DNA of 64,000 bases. Origin: Planomicrobium soli. GTDB taxonomy: Bacteria; Bacillota; Bacilli; Bacillales_A; Planococcaceae. Shown one piece after another: positions 7,449-15,919 of this stretch; within the stretch, counting starts at the first letter, position 1, and each line of letters starts with the position of its first letter. The notes under the pieces are model-generated. The model was not told the origin of the DNA. It saw nothing but the letters and a program-made list of their open reading frames with translations, and did no database searches. Both the position numbers and the translations under genes were made by a program. The stretch spans positions 1-64,000 of the forward strand of contig NZ_PYAT01000012.1 of assembly GCF_003014655.1 (NCBI RefSeq), in the 5' to 3' direction.

Positions 7449-7457
7449 ATTATACCA
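7449..7457 (-). promoter_or_regulatory. Extended -10 promoter of the 61-residue gene
   Basis: On the minus strand TG-G-TATAAT, an ideal extended -10, lies between the ytxK stop and the small gene. The gene is thus likely transcribed independently of ytxK. Confidence 0.55.
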
Positions 7458-7470
7458 CAATCACCTAATT

Positions 7471-8394
7471 CTATTCCTTATTTTCTTTGAACCAGCCGCT
7501 GACTTGCGAGAAGAACTTCGCCATCGACTCAGGTTTCGACATATTCGGAACACGCGCAAGCAATACTTCCTTCGGCGCTTTTACTCCGTCTTTTTTCTTT
7601 TGCAGTATCAAGATGCCTTTTGCATGTGCCGAGTTTTTAAAAAGGGTATTCGGCAATTCCATAACCGACTGGATATGAGCATGCTTTTTCAAGAACTTAT
7701 GCAATTGCGGTGCTTGCGGCGATTCAAACAGGGCTTTCGGAATGACAAAAAACAAGTACCCGCCATCCACTGTGTGCTTTAATGATTGTTCGATAAACAA
7801 ATGGTGCGCATACGACATGCCTTCATCCGCTTTCAGGTCATATGTGCTGGCATTTTCATCATCCGGATAATAACCGACCGGCAAGTCGGAAACGACTGCA
7901 TCAACCGGGTCGATCAAAAGCGGCTGCAGAGCATCTTGCAGATACAATGTCACCGGCTGTTCAACAAGGTTTCCGGCATTCGAAGCCAAACGGATCAGCA
8001 GATCATCAAGCTCCACTCCAGCCCCTGTAATACGCCCATCCAGATAATTCATCACCGTCAGCAAAAGATTTCCTGTGCCGACAGCGGGATCAAGAATGGT
8101 CATTTGTTTTTCTTTCATAAACAATTCCACCAAGTACCCCATCAATAATCCAAGAGCATCCGGCGTCATTTGATGATGCGGCTGGACATGCTCTTTCATG
8201 CCTTTTAAAACAGCCAATTGAATCGCTTTGCGGATATCTTCCTTGCTTGCTTGTTCTGTTGGTTGGATATGCCCATCAAGCCAGCTTTCCGTCACAGTCA
8301 ACAAGCTTTCCAAATAAGAAAGGTCTTGGTCTTTCTGGATTGCAGTAGCATTTGCATCAATAAAGTTGAATATTTTTTCCATAGCTGAATTCAT
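7471..8394 (-). CDS. ytxK: YtxK-type class I SAM-dependent methyltransferase (N6-adenine MTase fold)
   Basis: The 307-residue protein has an N-terminal helical region and a Rossmann methyltransferase domain with motif I LDPAVGTGNLLL. Where N6-adenine DNA methylases carry NPPF/DPPY it reads SDLPVGYYP, the variant seen in the Bacillales YtxK family, which stands alone without restriction genes. The substrate is not established. Start 8394 is chosen because GGAG sits 9 bases ahead. In-frame starts at 8409 and 8415 have their purine-rich stretch touching the start. It follows tpx on the same strand, as in B. subtilis, with a hairpin between them. Confidence 0.8.
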   Translation of the reverse strand: MNSAMEKIFNFIDANATAIQKDQDLSYLESLLTVTESWLDGHIQPTEQASKEDIRKAIQLAVLKGMKEHVQPHHQMTPDALGLLMGYLVELFMKEKQMTILDPAVGTGNLLLTVMNYLDGRITGAGVELDDLLIRLASNAGNLVEQPVTLYLQDALQPLLIDPVDAVVSDLPVGYYPDDENASTYDLKADEGMSYAHHLFIEQSLKHTVDGGYLFFVIPKALFESPQAPQLHKFLKKHAHIQSVMELPNTLFKNSAHAKGILILQKKKDGVKAPKEVLLARVPNMSKPESMAKFFSQVSGWFKENKE

Positions 8395-8418
8395 AACGTT
8401 TTTCTCCATCCTCAATAA

Positions 8419-8446
8419 GGAAACCCACTCGGAAGGAGTGGGTTTC
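8419..8446 (-). terminator. Hairpin between tpx and ytxK
   Basis: GAAACCCACTC (8420-8430) pairs perfectly with GAGTGGGTTTC (8436-8446). On the minus strand the trailing tract (CTTATTG) is weak, so some read-through into ytxK is likely. Confidence 0.65.
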
Positions 8447-8448
8447 TT

Positions 8449-8958
8449 TTATTTGTTTGTCAGTTCTTTTACTGCGCTGATTGCCTTATCGTAATCAGGA
8501 TGGCTTGTTCCTTCCGGCACATATTCTACATAAGCTACCCGGTCGGTTTCGTCGATAACGAAAATAGAGCGTGCCAACAGCCGAAGCTCTTGCATCGTTA
8601 CGCCATACGCTTCGCCGAATGACAAATCACGGTGATCGGATAACGTTGTAATGCCTTCCGTCCCATTTTCCTGTATCCAACGCTTTTGCGCAAATGGCAG
8701 GTCGGCAGAAACCGTTAACACTTCCACATTATCACCGAATGAGGCAGCTTCTTTTTCAAACCGCTTGGTCTGAAGAGAACAAACTCCTGTATCGAGCGAT
8801 GGAACCACACTGATCAACCGGATTTTCCCTGCGCTGTCTTCTAGTGTTACTGGGCTCAAATCATTCGCAAGAGCAGTAAAGCCCGGGGCTTTATCTCCTT
8901 TTTTCACTTCGCGGCCCGGCAACGTTACCGGATTTTGCTTGAATGTAATTTGTACCAA
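8449..8958 (-). CDS. tpx: Thiol peroxidase Tpx, lacking the resolving cysteine
   Basis: The 169-residue peroxiredoxin reduces hydrogen peroxide and alkyl hydroperoxides in the cytosol. The peroxidatic Cys60 is in PSLDTGVC, and the rest is typical Tpx (ADLPFAQKRW, TLSDHRDLSFGEAYG, LRLLARSIFV). In E. coli and B. subtilis the segment after FAQ.R continues F/W-C-G-A, where the Cys resolves the sulfenic acid. Here position 95 is Ile (codon ATA) in RWIQENG, and Cys60 is the only cysteine in the protein. It must therefore work as a 1-Cys enzyme, with an external thiol such as bacillithiol or thioredoxin. The start is TTG at 8958, with GGGAGG 8 bases upstream. Confidence 0.9.
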   Translation of the reverse strand: MVQITFKQNPVTLPGREVKKGDKAPGFTALANDLSPVTLEDSAGKIRLISVVPSLDTGVCSLQTKRFEKEAASFGDNVEVLTVSADLPFAQKRWIQENGTEGITTLSDHRDLSFGEAYGVTMQELRLLARSIFVIDETDRVAYVEYVPEGTSHPDYDKAISAVKELTNK

Positions 8959-9000
8959 TCAAAACGCCTCCCTAATTCTATTCTTCACTTTACAATCTTA

Positions 9001-9579
9001 CTAAAACGCTCTAGTCTCATGCAACTCGGAACTTTCGGGCTTTCGTTTTTGCACGATAGTCTGCTTTCGGTACGACTCCTCGTAAACTACTGTCGTATCG
9101 GCGATAAAATCATGGACGCCTTGCTTTAATGGAGTAAATCCGATAATCCAATAAAGCGGCCATATTGTAGCTGACAGGAAGCGGCCAATCCATTCACGGA
9201 ACAAAAGCGTGGACCATGACAATTCATCCGTTTTTAACGAGACGACGCGAATACCTAGAATCATTTTTCCAACCGTCTGCTTAAAGTACTTTGTCATGAG
9301 CACGAAATAAGCGTAAAAGACGATGGCCGATAAAATTGCGTACGGCGCATACCATGCTGCAGAACTGGTTTCTAAACCAAGAAGCGCGAAAATCGGCTTG
9401 ATCAAAATTGATGTTACCGAAAAAATAACAAGAAGATCGATAATATATGCCCAGAAACGGATCCAAAAACCCGCAGGTTTTCTTTCATAAAATAACACTT
9501 CTTCATAACTTGGCGCACTCGCTTGTACCGCCACCGGTTGTTCTTGCACGTGCATTTCTTCATTGTTTTGTTCTGTCAT
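9001..9579 (-). CDS. yteJ: RDD-family membrane protein (YteJ-like)
   Basis: The 192-residue protein has a hydrophilic N-terminus followed by the RDD signature region AGFWIRFWAYIIDLL (residues about 36-50), where conserved Arg and Asp lie in the first helix. Three or four membrane helices follow. TVGKMILGIRVV and the WIGRF arginine are also family-typical. The biochemical role is unknown; some RDD proteins act in ion exchange. It lies 13 bases after sppA on the same strand with AAGGAGGGT before its ATG, so the two form an operon as in B. subtilis (yteI-yteJ). Confidence 0.85.
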   Translation of the reverse strand: MTEQNNEEMHVQEQPVAVQASAPSYEEVLFYERKPAGFWIRFWAYIIDLLVIFSVTSILIKPIFALLGLETSSAAWYAPYAILSAIVFYAYFVLMTKYFKQTVGKMILGIRVVSLKTDELSWSTLLFREWIGRFLSATIWPLYWIIGFTPLKQGVHDFIADTTVVYEESYRKQTIVQKRKPESSELHETRAF

Positions 9580-9592
9580 AAATCGACCCTCC

Positions 9593-10606
9593 TTATTTTT
9601 CGCCGTAAAGATACATCATGCGCGGAGAATTATAGTCAGTGAATAATTTCCCAAGCAACTTCGATTCTATATCATTGCCGAAAAAGGAATTAACTTTCAT
9701 TGAGAACAATGATCCCCATCCTTGAGATGCGCCGTATTCGAAGACTTCTGCATCGCCTAAATCAAAATCACTTTTTATGTTGGCAATAACGTCTGCTTCA
9801 AAGCCGAAATCGTCAGCCAGTCCCGCTTTTACCGCTTGGCGTCCGCTCATGATACGCCCATCAGCATATTCTTTTACTTCTTTTTCAGACATGTTGCGTC
9901 CCTCTTCAATGATATCGACAAACGACTCGTACGATTCATTCAGCATTTCTTGAAGCAGGTCGCGTTCCGCGTCTGTCATATCACGTGTCGGGCTCATGAT
10001 ATCTTTGTAAGGGCCGGATTTGATCGTTACAAAATCGACGCCATATCGCTCCGCCAGTTTACCGTAATTGACGCTTTCCATAATAACGCCAATCGAACCC
10101 GTCAATGTCTCTTCGTTTACAAAAATCTTTTCTGCTGGAGCTGAAATGTAATATCCGCCTGATGCTGCCATTGCACCCATCGATACATAAATCGGCTTTT
10201 CTGTTTCATTTTGGATTTCTTTGATCTTGTTATAGATCTCGGCGGATTCTACAACACCGCCGCCTGGTGAGTTGACTTTAAGCAGAATCGCTTTAACGCT
10301 AGTATCCTGTTTTACTTGTTCCAACTGATCCATAAAAAAGCTATGGTTATAGCCGGATGATCCAAAAAGCGGGGAAGCATCTCCCGTGTCCTGAATAACG
10401 CCATCAACATTCAAGACAGCGATCCGGGAATCCATACTGCCTTCTTCAATCACGTACTCCATGTAACCTGAATCTGTTGGAGACATCAAGTCACTTAAAC
10501 CGGAGTTCATATCCGATTGGAATAACGCAAAGGCTGAATTGATAACCATTGAAATTCCTAATAATACTGCTGCTGCAACAAGTGCAATCCATCTTTTTGT
10601 ATTCAT
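9593..10606 (-). CDS. sppA: Signal peptide peptidase SppA
   Basis: The 337-residue S49 serine protease cleaves leftover signal peptides at the outer face of the membrane. It has one N-terminal membrane helix (residues 6-28). The catalytic Ser149 is in MAASGGYY and the general-base Lys201 in SGPYKDI, each two residues later than Ser147/Lys199 of B. subtilis SppA. Length matches (335 there). GAGGAGGG precedes the start. B. subtilis places an NAD kinase gene upstream; here it is replaced by rarD. Cotranscribed with yteJ. Confidence 0.93.
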   Translation of the reverse strand: MNTKRWIALVAAAVLLGISMVINSAFALFQSDMNSGLSDLMSPTDSGYMEYVIEEGSMDSRIAVLNVDGVIQDTGDASPLFGSSGYNHSFFMDQLEQVKQDTSVKAILLKVNSPGGGVVESAEIYNKIKEIQNETEKPIYVSMGAMAASGGYYISAPAEKIFVNEETLTGSIGVIMESVNYGKLAERYGVDFVTIKSGPYKDIMSPTRDMTDAERDLLQEMLNESYESFVDIIEEGRNMSEKEVKEYADGRIMSGRQAVKAGLADDFGFEADVIANIKSDFDLGDAEVFEYGASQGWGSLFSMKVNSFFGNDIESKLLGKLFTDYNSPRMMYLYGEK

Positions 10607-10681
10607 TTACACATTCCCTCCTCTATATCTTCTCTTTACTATACGGGAAAAGCCGCTGAATGTTTCATTTGTTTTTCATCT

Positions 10682-11599
10682 TTAAGCCGCAGCTTTTAGT
10701 TTGTCTTTTCTTGCCCCTCTTATTTGGATTACCTTGGACGCTGTAAATAAAATCAACGCACACCAGATTAACGAGAAAGCAATCAATTCAATTAACCCGA
10801 ACGATTCACCGTAAATCAAGACACCAATAATCAGCATCAGAGACGGCGCAATGTACTGCAGGAATCCGATCATATATAGCGGTATGAGCTGGGCACCGGT
10901 TGCAAATAACACCAGCGGCAAAGCTGTAGCGGCCCCGCTCATGATCAGCAGCAGATCCGTCGAGCCGCTGCCGTGCAAAAAGGTTGCTTGCCCTGTATAA
11001 AAAAGATACACATAATAGCCAATTGCTACGGGCAGCACAAATAAGGTTTCTAGCGCCAATCCGCGCAGTGCGTTAAGCTTGACCGTTTTTTTGATCAATC
11101 CGTAAAACGCGAAAGAGAAAGCCATTCCAAAGGCCAGCCATGGGAAAGTACCATAAGAAACTGCCATAATAATTACACCCAATGCAGCTAAACCGAAAGC
11201 CGCTTTAATAGCCGGTGTCAGCTTTTCTTTCAAAAAGAAAACTCCCAGCAGTACCGAAACAAGCGGATTCACGTAATAGCCAAGGCTCGTCTCGACAATA
11301 CGGTCGTTTGTTACAGCGAAAATATACAAGAACCAATTTATAGTGATCAAGTAAGATGCGGCCATCAACATGAAGAACATCTTTTTCGATTGCCACAATG
11401 TCTTTATATCTGCAAGGAGCAGCTTGCCGCCTTTTACAAAAAATATGAATGCCAAGGTTAACCAAAAAGCCCAGAAGATACGTGCAGTTAAAATTTCGTC
11501 ACTTCCCACATGGCCTACTTGCTTCCAGTAAATCGGCAAAATGCCCCAAATCATATAAGTAAAAACTGTGTAGATCATCCCTTTTTTTTCTTCTGCCAC
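10682..11599 (-). CDS. rarD: RarD-type EamA-family transporter
   Basis: The 305-residue protein has ten predicted membrane helices in two EamA halves (drug/metabolite transporter superfamily). The opening GMIYTVFTYMIWGILPIYWK and the motif NWFLYIFAVTNDRIVETSLGYYVNP are characteristic of RarD. RarD proteins were named for chloramphenicol tolerance, but their substrates are unknown. The start appears to be GTG at 11599 with only a weak GAGTGGTG ribosome site; the alternative ATG seven codons in has no proper spacing. A good sigma-A promoter lies upstream at 11651-11679. It is not part of the B. subtilis order at this place. Confidence 0.85.
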   Translation of the reverse strand: MAEEKKGMIYTVFTYMIWGILPIYWKQVGHVGSDEILTARIFWAFWLTLAFIFFVKGGKLLLADIKTLWQSKKMFFMLMAASYLITINWFLYIFAVTNDRIVETSLGYYVNPLVSVLLGVFFLKEKLTPAIKAAFGLAALGVIIMAVSYGTFPWLAFGMAFSFAFYGLIKKTVKLNALRGLALETLFVLPVAIGYYVYLFYTGQATFLHGSGSTDLLLIMSGAATALPLVLFATGAQLIPLYMIGFLQYIAPSLMLIIGVLIYGESFGLIELIAFSLIWCALILFTASKVIQIRGARKDKLKAAA

Positions 11600-11650
11600 A
11601 CTTTTCGCACCACTCTTTATTTTATTTTGCCTTGCGAAATAACAAGGTTA

Positions 11651-11679
11651 ATTATATGCCTGTGCATAGTGAATGTAAA
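11651..11679 (-). promoter_or_regulatory. Sigma-A promoter of rarD
   Basis: On the minus strand TTTACA, exactly 17 bases, then TATAAT. The leader that follows contains a small hairpin CCTTG...CAAGG (11632-11649). Confidence 0.65.
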
Positions 11680-11756
11680 CCTAGCGGAATCGCGTTCCAG
11701 CGACAATGTTGTTTGGCAAGGTCTAGCAGAAACGAAAGAAACATTGTTTACTGAAA

Positions 11757-11789
11757 TAAAAAGGATTCCGGAACAATTCCGGAATCCTT
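11757..11789 (-). terminator. Terminator of acyl-CoA synthetase gene
   Basis: AAGGATTCCGGAA-CAA-TTCCGGAATCCTT is a 13-bp perfect stem; on the minus strand it is followed by TTTATTT. Confidence 0.9.
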
Positions 11790-11795
11790 GGACGT

Positions 11796-13373
11796 CTATT
11801 TTTTGTTATGTTCCAATTGGCGTAATTCCACTCGCCGGATTTTACCAGATGCCGTTTTCGGCAGTTCCGGTAAAAATTCAATGGCACGGGGATATTTGTA
11901 TGGCGCTGTCAGGTCTTTGACATGTTGTTGCAATTCCTTCACCAATTCTTCTGAAGGCTCTGTTCCGGCAACGGGAACAACAAATGCTTTAACGATGGTT
12001 CCACGAATTTCATCCGGAGATGCGACTACTGCACATTCTTGGACAGCCGGATGTTTGACAAGTGCATCTTCCACTTCAAACGGACCAATCGTATAGCCAG
12101 ATGAAATGATGATATCGTCTCCTCGTCCTTCGAACCAAAAATAACCATCCTTATCTTTTGACGCTTTATCCCCGGTTACATAATAATCGCCTCGAAATTG
12201 CATTTTGGTCCGTTCATCATCTTTGAAATACCCTTTGAACAAGGCCGGCGTTTCAACATGGACAGCAATATCTCCCACTTCTCCTGCCGCTGCAGGCTCG
12301 CCAAGCTCGTTGATAATTTCCACTCGGTTTCCGGGCGTTGGTTTACCCATTGATCCAATCCGGATTTCCATGCCCTTCATCACACCGACCAGAAGGGTGT
12401 TTTCAGTTTGGCCATAGCCATCGCGCACTTCAAGACTAAAATGTTCTTTGAAGACATTGATTACTTCAGCATTTAACGGTTCTCCTGCGGACACGGCGCT
12501 GTGCAACGATGTTAAATCGAACGAACCCAAGTTTTTCTGTTTCGCCATCAAGCGGTATTCTGTCGGCGTACAGCACAGTACATTAATTTTGCGTTGCTCC
12601 AGAATTTGCAGATAGGTTTCCGGATTAAATTTTCCGTTGTAGACGAAACCGGTTGCGCCGCTTCCAAGCGTCGCAACAAACGGGCTCCAGATCCATTTCT
12701 GCCAGCCTGGGCTCGCAGTCGCCCACACCAAATCGCCTTCTCTCGCACCAAGCCAGTGTTCAGCAGAGGTGCGGAGATGTGCGTATGCCCACCCATGGCT
12801 ATGGACCGCACCCTTAGGATTTCCTGTTGTACCTGATGTATAAGATAAAAACGCCATATCGTCATTGCGTGTAACAACAGCATCAAATTTATCGGATGCA
12901 TTTTCCATTTCTTCCGTCAATGAAATCCAGGAATTGTCGGAATTGCCGATAACAAACTTAGTAATTTTGTCTATTTCTCCGACATCCGTAAACTGATCCA
13001 TGAACGGCTCATAGGCAATGACTGCTTTCGCTTCACTATGGTTCAAGCGATAAGAGATATCTTTTGCCCGCAGCATTTCCGAACTTGGAATGACAACAAG
13101 TCCTGCTTTTAATGCACCGATATAAGCAATGTAGGCTTCTATCAGCCGAGGAACCATGACCAATACAACGTCCCCTTTTTCTAGACCGGCTTTGCGAAAA
13201 CTATTTGCCGCACGGTTCGCACGCTGGATCAATTCATCGTATGTAATTTGTTTCTGCTCACCTTTATCGTTTTCCCAAACAATTGCAAGCTTGCCATCTC
13301 CGATCGCGAACTTCTCGATTTCCTGCACCAGATTGTAATGCTCGGGAGCCACCAATTCTTCTCGTTTCAGCAT
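11796..13373 (-). CDS. ytcI: AMP-forming acyl-CoA synthetase (YtcI/AcsA-like)
   Basis: The 525-residue ANL-superfamily enzyme activates a short- or medium-chain carboxylate to its CoA thioester through an acyl-AMP. Motifs are the P-loop SYTSGTTGNPKG, GYGQTENT, the hinge region YYVTGDKASKDKDGYFW and the C-terminal catalytic lysine in PKTASGKIRRVE. It is shorter than true AcsA (572 residues in this window) and lies where B. subtilis has ytcI, upstream of the thiI region, so the acid may not be acetate. AGGAGGAG precedes ATG, and a good sigma-A promoter lies at 13413-13440. Transcribed alone between promoter and terminator. Confidence 0.82.
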   Translation of the reverse strand: MLKREELVAPEHYNLVQEIEKFAIGDGKLAIVWENDKGEQKQITYDELIQRANRAANSFRKAGLEKGDVVLVMVPRLIEAYIAYIGALKAGLVVIPSSEMLRAKDISYRLNHSEAKAVIAYEPFMDQFTDVGEIDKITKFVIGNSDNSWISLTEEMENASDKFDAVVTRNDDMAFLSYTSGTTGNPKGAVHSHGWAYAHLRTSAEHWLGAREGDLVWATASPGWQKWIWSPFVATLGSGATGFVYNGKFNPETYLQILEQRKINVLCCTPTEYRLMAKQKNLGSFDLTSLHSAVSAGEPLNAEVINVFKEHFSLEVRDGYGQTENTLLVGVMKGMEIRIGSMGKPTPGNRVEIINELGEPAAAGEVGDIAVHVETPALFKGYFKDDERTKMQFRGDYYVTGDKASKDKDGYFWFEGRGDDIIISSGYTIGPFEVEDALVKHPAVQECAVVASPDEIRGTIVKAFVVPVAGTEPSEELVKELQQHVKDLTAPYKYPRAIEFLPELPKTASGKIRRVELRQLEHNKK

Positions 13374-13412
13374 GCTTCTCCTCCTAAGTATGTATTAATT
13401 TCCAATGCCTTC

Positions 13413-13440
13413 ATTATACCGGAAGAGTTTTAGTATTCAA
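13413..13440 (-). promoter_or_regulatory. Sigma-A promoter of ytcI
   Basis: On the minus strand TTGAAT, 16 bases, then TATAAT, about 40 bases before the ytcI start codon. Confidence 0.65.
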
Positions 13441-13518
13441 AATAATTTTACAATACAACGTATTTCCTCTTTTGAAAACAAAACAGTTTCGAGATTTCCA
13501 ATACTATTCACTAACAAA

Positions 13519-13545
13519 AGAAAAAAACCGCCAAATGGCGGCTTT
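13519..13545 (-). terminator. Terminator of nifZ-thiI
   Basis: GCCGCC-ATTT-GGCGGTTTTTTT on the minus strand; it begins at the thiI stop codon. No spore-protein gene is present between ytcI and thiI, unlike B. subtilis. Confidence 0.85.
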
Positions 13546-14752
13546 ACAGTAAATTGTCATATGTTAGTTTTTCTTCTTTAACCCGCGGGAATTTTATAAT
13601 TTCCCGTTGATCTACCGCTTCTTGGATAAGTTCATCAAAAGAGACAAAGTTCTCGTAATACTCGACTTTATCCAATTTCGGTTTGGTTTTCGGATTGGCC
13701 GGCGTGAAAATGGTGCAGCAATCTTCAAACGGGCGGATAGAAACTTCATACGTCTCAATTTTCTGGGCCGTTTCGATAATATCCAGTTTATCCATCGCAA
13801 TTAACGGCCGAAGCACCGGGGTATGGGTCACTGCATTGATGGCACTCAAGCTTTCCAAAGTCTGGCTCGCTACTTGCCCTAGGCTTTCTCCTGTTATGAT
13901 GGCTTTGCAATTCGTTTCTTCCAGCACTTTGTCCGCTACCCGCATCATCATGCGGCGAGTCGACGTCATTGTGATATTGTCCGGAACTTGCTTATGCACT
14001 TCTTGCTGAAGCTTTGTGAACGGAATGATATGCAAATTGACCGATGAACCAAACTGGCTCAGCTTCTCCGCCAAATCGTATACTTTTTCTTTTGCCCGAT
14101 CATTGGTGAACGGCGGGCTGAAGAAATGGACCAGTTCTAGACGGACGCCGCGTTTCAGCATATGGTAGCCGGCTACCGGGCTATCGATTCCACCTGACAG
14201 CATAAGGAGTCCTTTGCCGCCAGCACCGACAGGCAATCCTCCGGCTCCTTGAATAACTTCCGCCATCATATAAGCCGCTTCTTCCCGGATTTCCACCTTC
14301 AGTTCAATATCCGGATGCTGCATCTGTACAGAAAGCTCCGAAAAGTTGCGCAGCACGTGTGAACCGAGTTCATGCATAATTTCGAGTTTTTCGAGAGGAA
14401 ACGCTTTGTTGGGACGTTTAACCGTCACTTTGAACGTTTTTCCCTCGCGGTTGAGTTTTTTGACAACATCATACGCTGTTTGTTTCATTGCTTCCATATC
14501 TAATTCGGCTTCTATTACCGGACTGAACGACTGGATGCCGAAGACTTTAGGCAACCGCTGGATCACTTGTTCAATTTCGGCTTCATCATCTGAAGCAATA
14601 AACATGCGGTCACGTTCTGCTTTAATCCGGATGCCGCCCAAGTCCATAAATGTTTGCCTGACGTTATCCCTCAGCCGGCCAATAAAGGAACTCCGGTTTT
14701 TCCCTTTAGTCGATAATTCTCCATATCTGACGAGGATTTGATTTGTTTTCAT
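13544..14752 (-). CDS. thiI: tRNA 4-thiouridine synthase ThiI
   Basis: This 402-residue protein adenylates and thiolates U8 of tRNA and supplies sulfur for the thiamine thiazole. The N-terminal ferredoxin-like and THUMP domains (about 1-165) precede a PP-loop ATPase with LMLSGGIDSPVAGY. It ends without the rhodanese domain of E. coli ThiI, as in B. subtilis (401 residues), where the adjacent cysteine desulfurase hands over sulfur. Start 14752 is preferred: AAAGGAG is 10 bases ahead, whereas at the ATG 14761, which overlaps the nifZ stop, it is adjacent. It forms an operon with the desulfurase gene. Confidence 0.94.
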   Translation of the reverse strand: MKTNQILVRYGELSTKGKNRSSFIGRLRDNVRQTFMDLGGIRIKAERDRMFIASDDEAEIEQVIQRLPKVFGIQSFSPVIEAELDMEAMKQTAYDVVKKLNREGKTFKVTVKRPNKAFPLEKLEIMHELGSHVLRNFSELSVQMQHPDIELKVEIREEAAYMMAEVIQGAGGLPVGAGGKGLLMLSGGIDSPVAGYHMLKRGVRLELVHFFSPPFTNDRAKEKVYDLAEKLSQFGSSVNLHIIPFTKLQQEVHKQVPDNITMTSTRRMMMRVADKVLEETNCKAIITGESLGQVASQTLESLSAINAVTHTPVLRPLIAMDKLDIIETAQKIETYEVSIRPFEDCCTIFTPANPKTKPKLDKVEYYENFVSFDELIQEAVDQREIIKFPRVKEEKLTYDNLL

Positions 14753-14757
14753 ACTGG

Positions 14758-15861
14758 TCATGCTCCTTTGATCAAACGGTAGACCCGTTCAAATGCTTTC
14801 TTGAAATGCTGAATGTCTTTCTTGGTGGTAAAAGTGCCGAAACTAATCCGGATTACCCCGTCTTTATAGGCGCGAGGCAGTCGGATGGCTTCAATCACAT
14901 GGCTTGTTTCACTGCTCTTTGATGAACATGCACTCGAAGTTGAAACAACGATGCCTTCTTTTTGCAGGCCAGAAACAAGAATTTCACCTTTAAGTCCTTT
15001 TGCTGCTACTGATAATATGTGGGATGCTCCTCCTATCGGGCTCACTACCATCACATCGGAATAATTCCCCAAAAAATTTCGCAGATCGTTGTTCCACTTT
15101 TCATACATTGGATTTGCTTCGGCCAATCGCAAGGCCTTGGCTAATGCAGCTGCATGCGGCACAGAGACAGTTCCACTCCGCAATCCTGCCTCCTGCCCGC
15201 CACCAAACTGTATCGCTTTTAATTCTACATCATTGAATGCCAATACGCCGCTGCCTTTCAACCCATGAATTTTATGGGCAGACATGCTTAACAAATCCGG
15301 CATTGCTGTTTTATCGAAAACCAGCTTCCCGATGCTTTGAACAGCATCCACATGAAATAGCGTCCTTCCGTTTTTAAGGAGCCGGGCGATGTCGGCTATC
15401 GGATGTATCGTACCGATTTCATTGTTGACATGCATCAGGCTCACTAGAATCGTATCGTTTCTCAAGGCGCTCTTCAACTCATCGATACTGATATCTCCCG
15501 TACGGTCGACAGACAATCGGGTAATTTCAAACCCCTGTTCTTCAAGAACTTTCAAACTGTTCAATACGGAAGGATGTTCTGTCACCGCCGTGATAATATG
15601 TTTGCCACGCTGTTGGTACCTATAGGCTGCGCCTAAAATAGCCAAATTGTTCGCTTCCGTTCCCCCTGATGTAAAGACGACATGCTTCATATGCAGAAGA
15701 TCGGCTATTTGCGCACGTGCTTTTTCAAGCAAATCTTCTGCTGCATTTCCCATTTGGTGCAACGAAGCCGGATTTCCATAAAATTGTTCGTTTGCTTTAA
15801 CAAACGTTTCCAATATTTCTTTCTTAGGCTTTGTTGTTGCACTGTTGTCCAAATAAATCAT
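14758..15861 (-). CDS. nifZ: Cysteine desulfurase (NifZ/IscS family), partner of ThiI
   Basis: The 367-residue PLP enzyme takes sulfur from cysteine. Motifs are TSGGTEANNLAI, the PLP lysine Lys197 in SAHKIHG and the persulfide Cys312 in STSSACSSKSS, on a loop long enough for transfer to ThiI. Neighbouring thiI directly downstream shows that its job is tRNA thiolation, as shown for B. subtilis NifZ. GGAGGTGG lies 4-9 bases before ATG. The gene is separated from ezrA by a terminator hairpin. Confidence 0.92.
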   Translation of the reverse strand: MIYLDNSATTKPKKEILETFVKANEQFYGNPASLHQMGNAAEDLLEKARAQIADLLHMKHVVFTSGGTEANNLAILGAAYRYQQRGKHIITAVTEHPSVLNSLKVLEEQGFEITRLSVDRTGDISIDELKSALRNDTILVSLMHVNNEIGTIHPIADIARLLKNGRTLFHVDAVQSIGKLVFDKTAMPDLLSMSAHKIHGLKGSGVLAFNDVELKAIQFGGGQEAGLRSGTVSVPHAAALAKALRLAEANPMYEKWNNDLRNFLGNYSDVMVVSPIGGASHILSVAAKGLKGEILVSGLQKEGIVVSTSSACSSKSSETSHVIEAIRLPRAYKDGVIRISFGTFTTKKDIQHFKKAFERVYRLIKGA

Positions 15862-15875
15862 GGTGCCACCTCCGA

Positions 15876-15914
15876 AAAGAAACCACCAGCTCCCAAAGCT
15901 GGTGGTTTCTTTTT
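15876..15914 (-). terminator. Terminator of ezrA
   Basis: GAAACCACCAGCT (15879-15891) pairs with AGCTGGTGGTTTC (15897-15909); T-rich on both flanks. It separates ezrA from nifZ-thiI. Confidence 0.85.
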
Positions 15915-15919
15915 ATGTT

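Noticed and set aside
11796-13373. Second acsA acting as acetyl-CoA synthetase
   Set aside because: It is about 47 residues shorter than AcsA and syntenic with ytcI; the acetate-specific role is better assigned to the 28.8-kb gene next to acuABC.
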